Source of the DNA: Halichondria panicea
Lineage: Eukaryota > Porifera > Demospongiae > Suberitida > Halichondriidae
Length of the DNA stretch: 64,000 nt
Direction: 5' to 3'
Assembly (NCBI RefSeq): GCF_963675165.1
Contig: NC_087391.1
Span: 4,204,646 to 4,268,645, forward strand
In this document: one piece after another, positions 23,211-35,900 of the stretch
How the letters are laid out: each line of letters opens with the position of its first letter
Numbering within the stretch: position 1 is the stretch's first letter
Translations under genes and position numbers: made by a program
The notes under the pieces: generated by a model
Database searches by the model: none
Told to the model about the DNA's origin: nothing
Seen by the model: the letters and a program-made list of their open reading frames with translations, nothing else

Positions 23211-26200
23211 ATGTATGCAGAATACAATGCTATTGTGTTAGTAATATGGACTAGTGACTCCAGAAATGAAGATACTCCAAATTATCCTAGCCTACAGAGA
23301 GAGCCTATAATATGTCAACACTACAGTACCACATTTTCAATTTTTAGGAAAGACCAGAAACTTTCCAACCTAAGTAAAATCCAAGCCAACTCCAACGTTT
23401 TTCAAAACAACCAGACTAGTTCTAGCTCTACTCATCTAAATCGAGACTATAACGGGAATATTCTAATTAATGAGCAAGACACAAGCCAGCAGCCGTTGAC
23501 ACTTGCGATACTTGCATTGAAACCAAGAGAGTTCAAACCAAAGCGATGTGAAATTTCAAAAGTCTCCTTGGAACAGACCGAAAAAGATAGCGTGAATGAC
23601 ACAGTTGCAAAAATTAGACCTACTACTGGCCACTACATTGTCGGATTCTTTGTAACTACATCCTTTCCTCAACCATTCCAAAAAGCTATTAAATGGCCTT
23701 TGTATGAGAAGAAGAGAGAAAACTCGTTACACACTCTGCGACAGCTTTTACCAAACACAATTTCAAGCATTTACGAAACTGCTATAGTTTGTTGTGTCAA
23801 AAAAAATGCTCTATTATCAGAATATTTGTATGAAATTTTTGTCATACTTCACCAGGAAAAAAAAGACCAGTCCTTTTTGTCAAAAACTAGGAAAATTAAT
23901 TGCAAACAAGCAGCATCCAATTTAAAAGAACACCCTGATGATCACAGTTTTCCAGTTGACAAATCTATTGCTCAAACAAGCCATTTGCTAGATGAAGAGA
24001 AATGCATGCTGCTACAAATGTCATGCCTTGTCAAGTCCCTGCCAGGTAGCACTGCCTCTCATCAAATGGACAGTATAGCATCTGTTGTGCCAGAAGGAAT
24101 CACCGAACAATTTGTTTACATTGATGTTGGCAGTCTAACCAATGAAGCGTCTCACCAAGCATTGCTGATCATACAGCATGAAATGGTTGGAAAAGACTGT
24201 AAATTACACACTGAGTTATCCCTTAAAACAGATCTTAGACTTCACCAGACTTTTAGCATACCACCCAGTATCAAAAATGGAATGTTTCATTGCTCATCAT
24301 CAAAATCGCTATCGGAGTTTATTGATGATAACATTTTGTCACGAAATAAACTTAATTTTAACAAGCCATTTTTGAATAATTATGGAGTATGTATTACTGT
24401 TTCACCAGAACTCATTGACACTGAGGATACTAGAAGTGTTCTATCACTCCAAGTTTCGGCTAACGTATCAATTTATCGTCAACCCCTACCACTGAAAATC
24501 CTTAATGAAGCCATGAAGGCTGGATTTGTCTATGTGAATACTACTAATATCTTATTCTTTGGAATGGCTGGTACTGGTAAAACCTCCACTAAGCATCTCC
24601 TTTTGGGACTGCCTCCTCCTCAAGATCGAAATAGCGCTCCATTAGCTAGCACAGCAGGGAGGGTACGTGTTATTAGACAAATTCGAAACACTACAAAGTT
24701 GAAAATAGAAGATAGAATATGGAAACCTGTATCTAGTGATGAGCTACAACGCATTGTTGCTGATGCTATTAAATCTCATGTATCCAGCTCAGATCCCAAC
24801 TCTAAAGTATCTGCTATCCCACAAGAACTCAGCATTGCTCTAAAGGAACTTGAACCTATCAATGAATTGGATACGGAAGTTGACGCAATTTGTCCAGCTA
24901 TAATATCAGTAGCTAGAGCAAAAACAACACAAGAAATCAACACTGTTTCTAATAACACTGCAATACATCTGTTAAAACACTGGTTAATTTTTCCTGGTAA
25001 AGGAATTATTACAATTGAGCTTTTATCCAGGTATTATGTCTATGGACTCTTTGCACCCATTGATCTCATTGAAATATTCAAGCACTTGCTGATAGCCATC
25101 CCATTTGGTTTATTCTCACGAGGGCAAGATAAGCGTTTCTATGTGCCATCACTTCTATCATTGCTCCCACCAACTCAAGTCAATGACAAACGGGTTGATT
25201 TACTTCAGACCGGTTTAATCCCACTCGTTTTACACTTCAAAAGTAACTGGCAGTGCTGTGGAGTGTTTTGCTGTCTCCAAGTGTATCTGATTAAAGAATG
25301 TGATTGGGAAATTGAAATGGATCACCAGCCGAGCAGAAACTTTGTAAAATTTTTTCGTCAAGATAGTTTTATCACACTAATCAGTGACGGATTTTCGTTC
25401 CTTGAAATTCATTCCAGTAGTGATCGAAAAGAAATGTTGTCGTTGATAAATAAAAATATTCACTCTGGTATTCAATCTGCTTACCGAGCCCTAAAATACA
25501 CATATGAGGATCCTGAAGTAGCATTTTTGTGTCCCTATGATTTTCTCGAATTTCAACCACCTTCAACTGAAATAAATTCCCAAGTGCCCCACCACCCAGC
25601 TTGTGTTATGTCTGAGGACAATGTTATGAGGTGTACTCTATGCAAGAAGATTACGTATAGGCTAGAAGACGGTCATAAAGATTGGCTCTCTGCTCGTAAA
25701 CTCGAAGGTGAAACAATGCTTACCTGTAACTGTAAATATTCTATACCATATGTACCTAGGTCTCTCGTAGCACATAAAATGTGTACGCTAGCTAGTCATC
25801 TCGGTAGTGTAACAACTCGGTAATTTGATCTCGCTAACCTGCCATTTCATTGCTCACTAGATTACGTATAGCTTCACATTAGCACTGTATCTATTCCTAC
25901 TGCATACGTACAGATCCTCTAGCCTCAGGACAGCGCACGAGATTATTGTCAGCAGATAAAGAAGGTGAAACTGTGTCAAAGCGTCAGAAGAACGATGTCA
26001 CTGTACAAGGTATGATTTACATTACAGTTAGGCAGCAAATATTGTGTGCTAGAGTTAAAGCTATATCTGGTTTTGTGTGTACCGTGTAGAAACTGGATTA
26101 TTAGCGCTTACTTGACTATAACCGTATCTTTATTTTAAGCGCATGCTCAACTGCAGGCTTTTTTATACAAGCGCTTTTCCAATGATGCGAAGGTTATAGT

Positions 26201-26341
26201 GAAATTTTAGAATTGATTCAGCTAATCTATGCGCTAGTTATAGCTTGTACAGTGCATGGCAGCTATATAGCTGGTGATGTCCATCTGGAAGGACTCTCTG
26301 GGCATGTTGTTACCTTGCCTGATAATACTGAGAGAATGTGA
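23211..26341 (+). CDS. P-loop/COR-like multidomain protein (gene 1)
   Basis: Exons 23211-25803 (donor GTAGTG), 25914-26009 (donor GTATGA) and 26271-26341 (acceptor TATATAG, stop TGA) join in frame to 919 residues. Residues 1-430 are Ser/Lys-rich and unrecognised. A P-loop FFGMAGTGKTSTKHLL lies near residue 448. About 180 residues on is a segment with helices and a winged-helix pattern (FGLFSRGQDKRFYVPSLL, about 633), which I read as COR-like as in Roco-type proteins. Cys pairs CTLCKK and CNC follow near residues 808-845. No DxxGQ motif is visible between P-loop and COR-like part, unlike gene 2, so GTP hydrolysis may be lost. Proteins of this sort are sponge-expanded signalling GTPases; an innate-immune or death-signalling role is inference. 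The start is the first ATG of a long open frame and is uncertain. Confidence 0.65.
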
Positions 26342-26705
26342 GACACAGATGAGGTCCAAGTTCCTAGTCAATATGAATGTTTTTATAATATGAATTTAAA
26401 TGATGTAAATGTAAAATGAACTGTAACATAGTATGCCAGTTAGAGTTGCCTGCTTGCCTTGCTTGCTCACTTTCTAGCCAGCTTGCGAGTCAGCTCTCAT
26501 CACAGAGACATCCGATTGCTGGGTGGGGCTCGAAATGACTTACATTATAGGCGCATTCTTGAATATATAAGCGTATAGAGCTCTACTATTGACCCCAAGA
26601 GCGCTGACATTCTGCGTGGCCCGTAATGCTTCTAGATTGAGGTTGTCCTCTACTTCACAGTAAAACTGGCCTAATGCATGTGCACTGTCAAACTATAGAT
26701 TAAAG

Positions 26706-28131
26706 TAGCCTCCTTCACCGGCCTTCGAAGAAAAAAGAAAGCCTGCTACTGACTGCTTGCACATGCACCAAATTATTGGATATTTTTCCTCGTAAAATTT
26801 CCTATAATACCAGAGAAAATATCCTAAAAGTCATACACAGAGCTATGTAGCTAGCTAGCTAGAGCAGAGCTGTAGGTATGTGTTGTATATACAGCTATTT
26901 TCTTTCAGTATAGCAGTAGTATATAGACTGCTATAGTAGACTTTCACCAAAGTTAGTGTTAGATGGGCGTGGCCTGTCCGTATAGGCTTTTGTCAGCTTT
27001 CACTCTGTTCAGACAATTGTCATCCACACTGTTGAAGGCTGTGAGTCTTTTGTTAACATAGCAAGCTAAGGGTATAGCTATCAGAAAATGCTATTCGATG
27101 GGCTAGAAACCTTCAATCGAAATATCTATCTACTTCCTTCAGTCCACTTCCGTTTGTTGTGTGTCATTGTTTTACTGCATGAGCATATAATATTATCCAT
27201 GGGATAATGCACTTATTGCTTAGCAACCTAAATGCAGGTTAAATCTGCGCATGCGCGACATGCGATTGCTTTGTCAACTAGAAGGATGTGTAGCAAAAAA
27301 ATTGAGTTTCTCCCAGTTGGACGAGTTTATGAGAACAAAAACGGCTAAAAGACAAAGAAATAAAGACTCTAGAACACCAGGAGAGCTTGCAGAAGGCTAC
27401 TAAAGATTTTGTACAAACGTTGACAACCAACAACCCGTTTTGAAAATGGATAGTTCTGAAGGATAAACAGCGTGTGCTTGCTTTCTATCATGCTCCAGTG
27501 TATCAGAAGAGGAAACGTGGACCGCTATAGCAAAAGAAAGTGTGACAACCGTTTTGAAGCAAAAACTACTTACAAGAGCCTGAACAGGCTTAAAATGGTG
27601 GTGCAGTACACTTCTACATGTGCAATATTCCGCTCAAAGCACTCATTCCCAACATGCACTGATGCCAGTGTTAGATGCATTAAATATGACTGGAACATTG
27701 ACAACCTTCTGACCGTCAGCCTCACTGCAAAAGAGCAAAGAAGTTATACAGAGCATCAGAGAGCATCAGAAAACATGAAAAGAGACGGATAAACATTGCA
27801 TTGCATGATCATAAGTGTGTAAATTTATTGTTTTTCTTGTTCTCTCACTGCTGAAAAACGTTTCATTCCAAATAAGAATCACTTCCTAGCGTGCAATAAC
27901 AAGTGTACAATAATACTTCCGGGTGTGCGATATGGAAAAATATCTGCAAACTTGGTGATGAGTCGCTTCCTGTGCAATTTAAATGTAAAACGCTGATGTC
28001 AGCACTTATTAAAAAGCAATAAACGATGATATCTAAAGCCCCCCCCCCTATCCGGGAGGATATTAGTGCATGAGCAAGCAGTCGATACCAGGCCCACTTC
28101 CCTGATGAAGTGGGGCCTGGGATCGAGGCTA
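26706..28131. mobile_element. MULE-like non-autonomous element, long copy
   Basis: It starts TAGCCTCCTTCACCGGCC and ends GGCCTGGGATCGAGGCTA. AGATTAAAG occurs at 26697-26705 and 28134-28142, an imperfect duplication with two extra bases at the right. The first and last parts match 29321-29894. The interior includes an ORF of 106 codons (27472-27792) without recognisable motifs, plausibly the remains of the parent element's cargo. Confidence 0.65.
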
Positions 28132-28911
28132 TAAGATTAAAGCTTCATGTCGAATAAAAGCTAAGAAGCTTGAACTTGCACGTTGGCCATAGATATTACA
28201 TGGCTTTAATTCGAAGCACTATATTACAGCCACCATGCAGGAGTTCATTAAGAGGAATTCCCACGCTCTACGTCTAGGCGTCACTAACACTGTAAACTGT
28301 TAGCCATAAATAAAATAAAATGTGGGCTGGGTGGGTGGGTGTCTGTGTGAAGTCTACCGAGACATCATCAGTGCTTTCATTATAACAAGAGTTCATTAGG
28401 AAGAGTACACAACTCCAATAGACTGTACACAAAAAGCATTCCTCCAGACCTACGTCACAGATGCTGGCTGCGGTGCAACTAGCAGGAAAGGCAATGAATA
28501 AAATTAGTAACTATGTTTTCCTACTGGCAGTTGTAAATGAATAACATTAGTGATAATTATCACAATCATCACTACGTTATTCATTGCAAATTTGAGTTTA
28601 TACAACAACATGTGGTTGCGACGTAAGGTTGCAAAAACGCCCCCTAATGGTTGAGTTGCGTACTCTTCCTTGATTATAATAATTAATGGTGTTTGTTCAT
28701 TGACAAGTGTCTACCTCTTGTGTCATATACTCAGTGGTATATAGATTATTGATTATCAGCAATCACTTGGTAGAGAGTATAATTATATAGCGGGAAATTT
28801 TCGCCAATGCAAATTTTCAAGAGCCCTCAGAAAAAAATGTTTGTGGGTTGTGTTTAATGCCAGAAAACCACACCCACCAAGACCTTTGCATGTGAAATAC
28901 CAAGAGTATAT

Positions 28912-29206
28912 GATATAGAGAGTATCAAACGTAGGCATACTGCATATACATCAGATGTATGCGGAAAGTAACGTGACTTCCTGTATCTGTTTGGAATTTG
29001 CACACTGACCAATCCAAGTGTGGGTGATGTAATCTATCAAGTAGATTACATCACCCACACTTAGATGGGTTGATAGATTACATCACCCACACTTAGATTG
29101 GTCAGTGTGCAAATTCCAAGCTTGTGACATATACAGGAAGTCACGTTACTCTCTGCATACATCTGATACACAGTATGCCTATACGTTCGATACTCTCTCT
29201 CTATCA
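28912..29206. repeat. Long palindromic fold-back
   Basis: Left arm (GAGAGTATCAAACG ... GTAACGTGACTTCCTGTAT ... TGGAATTTGCACACTGACCA ... GTGTGGGTGATGTAATC) is mirrored by the right arm ending near CGATACTCTC. A TGGGTGATGTAATCTA-type segment is present three times at the centre. It has no coding content and is a foldback MITE candidate. Confidence 0.7.
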
Positions 29207-29320
29207 TAATACTCTTGGAAATACCAATGCATAGGAGTTTCTCCCAGTTTTAATATTCGCGTTCACTACTCTGCCCTAAAAAAGTGCACTTCACGAAAAT
29301 TTCCCGCTCTACATGCATGC

Positions 29321-29894
29321 TAGCCTCCTTCACCGGCCTTCATACAAAAGAAGGCCTGCTATCGACTGCTTGCGCATGCGCCAAATTATTGGATATTTTT
29401 TCCCGTAAAATTTCCTATAATACAGAATTCATCAGAGAAAATATCCTAAAAGTCGCTAGCTAGCTAGAGACAGAGCTGCGTAGGTTTGTTGTACAGCTAT
29501 TTTCTTCTGATAGAATCAGTAGCAGTAGTATAGTAGACTTTCACCAAAGTTAATGTTAAATGGGCGTGGTCTGTCCATATAGGCTCTTGTCAGCTTTCAC
29601 TCCGTTCAGACGATTGTCATCCACACTGTTGCAGGCTGTGAGTCTTTTGTTAACATAGCAGGCTAAGGGTAGCTATCAGATAATGCTATCCGATGGGCTA
29701 GAAACCTTCAATCGAACTTTCTATCTACTTCCTTCAATCCACTTTCGTTCGTTGTGATGTCATAGTTTTACTGAGCATTTACGATGTTATCCAAAACCCC
29801 CAGATACCGGGGGAATATTAGCGCATGCGCAAGCAGTCGATACCAGGCCCACTTCCCTAAGTTAAGTGGGAAGTGCGGCCTGGGATCGAGGCTA
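29321..29894. mobile_element. MULE-like MITE, short copy, just upstream of gene 2's main exon
   Basis: Ends as in 26706-28131. Perfect 9-bp duplication CATGCATGC at 29312-29320 and 29895-29903. It is an internal-deletion derivative of the longer copy. It ends 63 bases before the acceptor at 29958, close enough to affect splicing of that exon. Confidence 0.75.
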
Positions 29895-29957
29895 CATGCA
29901 TGCATGCATGGTGTGTATTTTTTGATACAGTTGAACAATTGAATTCCTTCTGTACAG

Positions 29958-32900
29958 GGGTGGAGGAAGGGCACCTTTATCAAGAAGCCATCAAGAACGA
30001 TCAAACAGTGTCTCTTCGCTACCTCAAGCTCCTTCTTCTTGGTCCTGGCCAAGTTGGAAAGTCAACCTTTTTCCGTAGACTTCTTGGTGAAATGAAATGG
30101 GACATTGACTCAGATCCAAAACCTCATTGTAGCACAGAAATGGCTCGCTTACAGCAAGTATGTATTAAATATACTCCTATTGCTGCCGCTGTTACTATGG
30201 ATTGTTGGCACACTATTGAAGAATTACACAACCAAGTTGCCGTATTAACCTCAATGTTGGTGAACGAACAAGTGCATGTTAAAGAAGTTGGTACTACCAA
30301 GTTAACAGAATCCCAGAGAATAAACAAACCTGAAGCAGAGTCTCACCAACCTCAAGTACAATGCAATAGTCATTCAAGTGCTTTGCCACTAACCAGTACT
30401 CAGGAACGTCTGGGAGCTATAACCTCAACTGACAATCTAAAATTGGATTATAAATATCAACAGGATACATTGTCTCCAAACATAGCAAATGTTCTCGATA
30501 AATATGAAGAGCTAAGACACAATTTGAAGCTAAAACCACAAATTTTGATCGAGACCCTGCTTAATATAGTGGATGTAGGTGGGCAACTAGCATTTTTGGA
30601 TATGTTTCCATCATTAACAATTGGTCCTGCTATGTACTTGGTGTTCATGAAGCTCGTAGACGGATTAGGAACTGAACACCCTGTAACGTTTGTCGATACA
30701 GATCCAATTGTGTGCAAAGAGTACACTTACACATCAAAAGATATCATTTTCACTGCTCTTTCAAGCATTGCATGTTTTGGAAATTCGGATGCTGATGTAG
30801 AAGCAAGTGACAACAAATCAAACAAATTTTTAAGTTCAATAGCGTTATTGTTAGAAACATTTAAAGATGAATACTTGGAAGCAACGAAAGAAGTCCAGTT
30901 AGTGGTTGATCGAAACGAAACAGAACTCAAAACCCGATTAAAGGACACTGGTCTTCATAATATAGAATACTATGACCGAGAAAAAGGTCATATCTTTTTG
31001 AACAAAAATGGAGAGATTGTTACTTATCGAAAATGTCTTGAAGAATTTATACCATTGTTTAAGAAACTGATCATAAATATCTCGATTACTAACAATTCTC
31101 CTTTGCTTATGGGAAACTACAATATAATTACATTACCAGACCTCAGTGTAAGTCATCTAGTAACTGAAACAAGAAGTAAAGAAGAAACAAAGAGCAAAAA
31201 GAAGAAAAGTGGATTTGTACCTCCAAGAAGGCAGATATTTCTATTGTTGAAGCGTCGTCGTAAACGAAAGATAAGAGGCAAACAAAGTGCTTTGAAAGCA
31301 CGGCCATTAAGTGATTCTGAAGATGATAAAAACTTGCCGGATGTAGTTCAAGAAAAAAGCCTTAAGACATTAAAATCAAGAATGCAAATAGTAACAACAT
31401 CCAGGTATACTGATCCCCCAAAGTTGAAAGGTCATGTTTCTGCTAAACTTGCATATTTAGAGTCTGATTCAAACAGTCAAGAAGAAGATATAGGCAACCG
31501 AACTGACATTTTTGCTACTGATCAATGCTCCTCTGTTAAAATGGATCTCGTACACAATTGCCAATATTCATATTCAGAAGAACCAGTTGCACAAACAAGG
31601 CAAGCCCTGTTATCCATGAAAGGGACAGCTATTTTCAGAGTGGGGGCACCTTCAACTGAACTAGAATTTAAGCGTCTGCGAGTCTCAGTCAATGTTCAAG
31701 CATTCTATTTGTTGATCAAGCGTGAGAAATCAGCTATAGTCACATACATTTCTACTGAAAACAAACAAGAACTGTATTGCTTTGAAAATCGAGGATTGGG
31801 TAGGAAAAAGAAACCAGTTTACAGAGTCACATCTGAGGCTGAAACATTGTACGATTTCTCCAAGTCTGCAATAGTTCATGGATCATTTTCAAAACGAAAC
31901 TTAGTGGTTATCAAGGAATTGGAAACACCAAAAAGTAACTTTGTTGGTATTCCATCACATGAGAAACTTAGTCAGTCCAATATTGGATTAGTAGATCATA
32001 TATCTACCTCTGAAACATCATCACAACAACTCTATAGCTCAGAACGTACTGACTCCATGAGACTTCCTACATTGGCTGCTGCAAATAGCTTGAGCACGAG
32101 TTCATCACCTGTAGCAGCAGAATCTCCAGTTAAAAGTAAAGGTGTAAGAGGAAGAGTACAAGTAGATGGTGAACAAAAGGCCTCATTGAATGCTTCTATT
32201 CCACGAGCAAGTACTATAAGGACAAGTGAGAGGACAAGGGAGAGAAACTCTCCTCGCGAAAACGACAGTAGCCTACAGCGAAGTATCCCTACACGGAGAT
32301 CACCTGATTGGATTGCCATAGCAACTAAACTTCTTCATGTTCCTGACTATCAAAAAATGATACAGATTCTAAATGGTGTCACACCAGCTCAAGAAGATGT
32401 TGTGGCTCACAAATTCATCAAGGGAATTGCTTACTTCAAAGTTGGCAAGTTACGACAAGCAATGGATGACCTACACGAATGTGAGAAATTTGCTTTAGAA
32501 TCCATTGAAGACGAAAGACGTGCACACTCTCAAAGGCAATTGGATAGTGGAGTATTTTCAATGCAACCTGGATCACAGGCTTCCCCCCAGGCATCAAGTT
32601 TGCAATATTTGCAACAATCATCGAAAAAAGGAGACGTTGCAGTTTGTAATGTGTACATGGGAGATCTGCACTATACTTCAAGCTCCTATCTTGAGGCATC
32701 GAAATGTTATCAACGAGCGGCCGATTTGTATGACAGAGAATGTGTAGCAAGACTGTTCAGGATGGTTCCCCCCACCATATCAACAATTCATTCTAAATGT
32801 GGCAGCTGCTTACGCAATTTGTCCAAATCAATGGAGGCCATTCAAGAGTACAGAAATGCTATTGAGACAGCCATTAGAGACAAAGACCGTCTTGCTGCTC

Positions 32901-35900
32901 ACACTAGCCTTGGAAACCTCCAACAGACTCTAGGTCAGAACAAAGAAGCACTGGTAGAGTACGAACATGCCCTTGATCTAGCAGAGACACTCAATGAACA
33001 CATGTCGGTTGGTTGGACTCATGGGAATATTGGAAATGCCTTCCTCGGACTGAATGAAAAAGACAAAGCACTATTTCACCTCCAAAAAGCCCTTGATATC
33101 ACTATCAAGTACGAACCAAAACCAGATTCTATAGGAAGGGCATATAATAACCTAGGCACTGCCTACCAGTCAATGGGCGATCTTGACAAAGCTGAAGAAC
33201 ATTATGACCTTGCTTTAAGTCAGGCTATCTACGGCAACGACCCAGCTGGACAATCCAGGGTTTATGGCAATATCGGAAACATATATATTGTCAGGAAACG
33301 TTTTGAAAAAGCTATCCCTCACTACACCGAAGTGCTTCGCCTCTCCAAAGATGAGGCTACGATTAGCACCGCTCACCACAACAGAGGATGTGCACTATAT
33401 GAGTGGGCAGAGAGTAAAATGCTTGCTCTAGAACAATCTTTACAGAAAACTTCCTCAAGTAAGGAGCCAACATTTCGATTTCACGGATCCCAAACTACAC
33501 TTCCCCAAAAGCATAGTCCTCGTATTGTGATCGATAGCATTGCCAAACTCTTCAGAGATGGAATGTCAGATTTGCAAAAGGTTGCTGAAACTCACGAAGC
33601 AAAACTTGACCACATTAAAGGATCAGCCAAAGGACTTTCACTTTCAGTCTCCCTCACAGAGTCAAATTCTCGCACTTTCCATCGCTTACAGGACTGCATG
33701 GTTGCTATAGGCAACTGGAGGGAGGCTCTTCTCATTGCTGAGCAAAGCAGAGCTCGTACGCTCGGAGAAATAATGCTTGCACGAAAAGAAAGTCAACTTG
33801 AGAAGGCTCTTACCTCACCACTAAACCTGGAGCATGTGTACTCCATTGTGAGCTCACAAAAGTCTCCTGTTCTCTACCTCACCCACACTGGAGCTAGTCT
33901 GTTTGGCTGGGTGCTTGTCCCAGCTGAAGACAGTGACAGCATTTCGATCGAGATGTTTGAAATTCCCATATCAGATGACCAGTTCAATGGAAAGAGCTTC
34001 GATTACCACATCAGATACGGCCTTACAGAGGTCTTAGTGGAGCAGAGCTATGAGATGTATCGCAGCATTGACTATGACAAAGAAACTACTGCTCCTGTTG
34101 CTCAACTCTTCAAGGTCATTGGTAAACCCTTTCAAATGACTCTTGACCGACTTCTTCCAGGAAACAAGAAAGCAAAAATGCAAAAGATTGTTTTGATTAC
34201 TGATACTTACACCAGTCTATTGCCATTTACTTGCATGTACGATCCAGACAGTGAAACCTTTCTTGGTGATCATTATTATTTTGAAACCATGCAATCTTTG
34301 TTGACAATGGGTATAATGAATCAGCTCCCAGAACCAATGGTTGAATTACCAGCAGATCCACAAAGTATGTGCATTGTGGGAAATCCCATCATTCCCAAAT
34401 TTTACCTTAATGGTGAAGTATGGTCCCTGGGGAAACTCCCTTATGCAAGACGAGAGGCTCAGTGGGTGGGGCATATCCTGAACACTCCACCTATTCTGGA
34501 CGAGCAAGCGACCAAAAGTGCTGTCGTAATGCGATTCATGAGAGCCAAAGTGATACACATAGCAACCCACGGCAGCTCGGTCTCGGGTTTCTTAGCATTT
34601 GCCTCACTCACCTCTACCAGACAAGGGGAAGGGGTTGACTCCAGTGGAGTACTGCTGCACCCGGAGGAGGTGGAGAAGCTCTCCATCAGTCCAGCTCTTG
34701 TCGTTCTCTCCAGCTGTGACTCCTCAAGAGGTACCGTGAAGGCGGACGGTGTGCAAGGGATGGCAAGAGCATTTTTGTTGGCAGGTATGTATACTATGAT
34801 GTACTTATGGTATAAGTATAATCGTGTACTCCTGGTATAATACGTAAACCATAATTATATGTATGCTAGAGTAGGTATATGTAATTGAGTACATAAAGAG
34901 GAGTATCCAATTCCCACGCACATTCCATTCTACATCTTGGACTAAATCCCGTCACTAACACTTGTAGTTGAGTAAACTGTTAGCCATGAATAAAATTAAA
35001 TGTGGGCTGATAGTACAAACCACATGTGTGTGTGTGCTGATATCATTTTTAACCACGACACCTACGCACCACTTAAGATGAGGTCTGATAGTGACGTGGT
35101 ATATACTCGTACCCTAACCTGGTTTACACTACAACTGCTACAGTTGGATACTCCTCTTCATGTTTTCCTGTTATATGTAATTGAGTACAATAAAGGCTGC
35201 TACTAAATTAAGTTGTTTTTCTGCAGGTGCACAAGCTGTACTCACCGCTCTGTGGAGGGTGCCTGACGAATCTGCAGCTGTGTTCATGCGTTTCTTTTAC
35301 CGGTTCCTTGAAAATGGGTTTGAGAGCTCCCTCTCACTTCAGAAGGCAATCCTCAGTTTGAGATGCTTCTCCAAGTACTCACAGTACATACATTGGTCCG
35401 GTTACCAGCTAACAGGGAGATCCATTCGTTTGGACATGAAGCCGTCTCCAGTGACGACTATATTAGAGAGCACCCTGAGGCCAAGCTCTCCGTTTCCCCG
35501 GCTCATGCTAGTCAAGAAGCTGGAGAGTGTGTTGGTGGATAATCCAAGACTACCCACTGATATTCAGGTTCGTAATTGCCAATCACTCTCAGGCTAATTA
35601 CTTCAGTGGTTTATGAGCCAGATCTCACCCTAGTATACTGAACAAACGTGCATGTGTGGTGTATACTAAGTATTAATTGTGGCGGATAAAACAACTGTTT
35701 GACAGCAATGTTACAACTTTTTAGTCACTGTTGCTCAATACGAAATAATTATACTAAAAATTAATTATGAATATTGGTTGAATGTAACCAGATTCTTCAT
35801 GGATCTCCTGGAGTGAAGCCATCTGAAATTGCCATTGACTTCATTCACTCTTGCCACGCTAAATTTCCAGCTGGCATTTTCTGGATCAGCTGTCGCACAC

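Larger units (their letters stand above)
26342..29957. other. Repeat-rich region between gene 1 and gene 2
   Basis: It holds two MULE-like MITEs (26706-28131 and 29321-29894) and a fold-back (28912-29206). 28240-28440 is a block repeated near 34900-35010 (ACTGTTAGCCATAAATAAAA). If gene 2 uses an exon of gene 1, this is an intron of about 3.9 kb; otherwise it is intergenic and contains gene 2's undetected 5' exon(s). Confidence 0.5.

Noticed and set aside
27472-27792. 106-codon ORF as a host gene
   Set aside because: It lies entirely within the MULE-like element 26706-28131, and no motif, splice site or homologous copy supports it.
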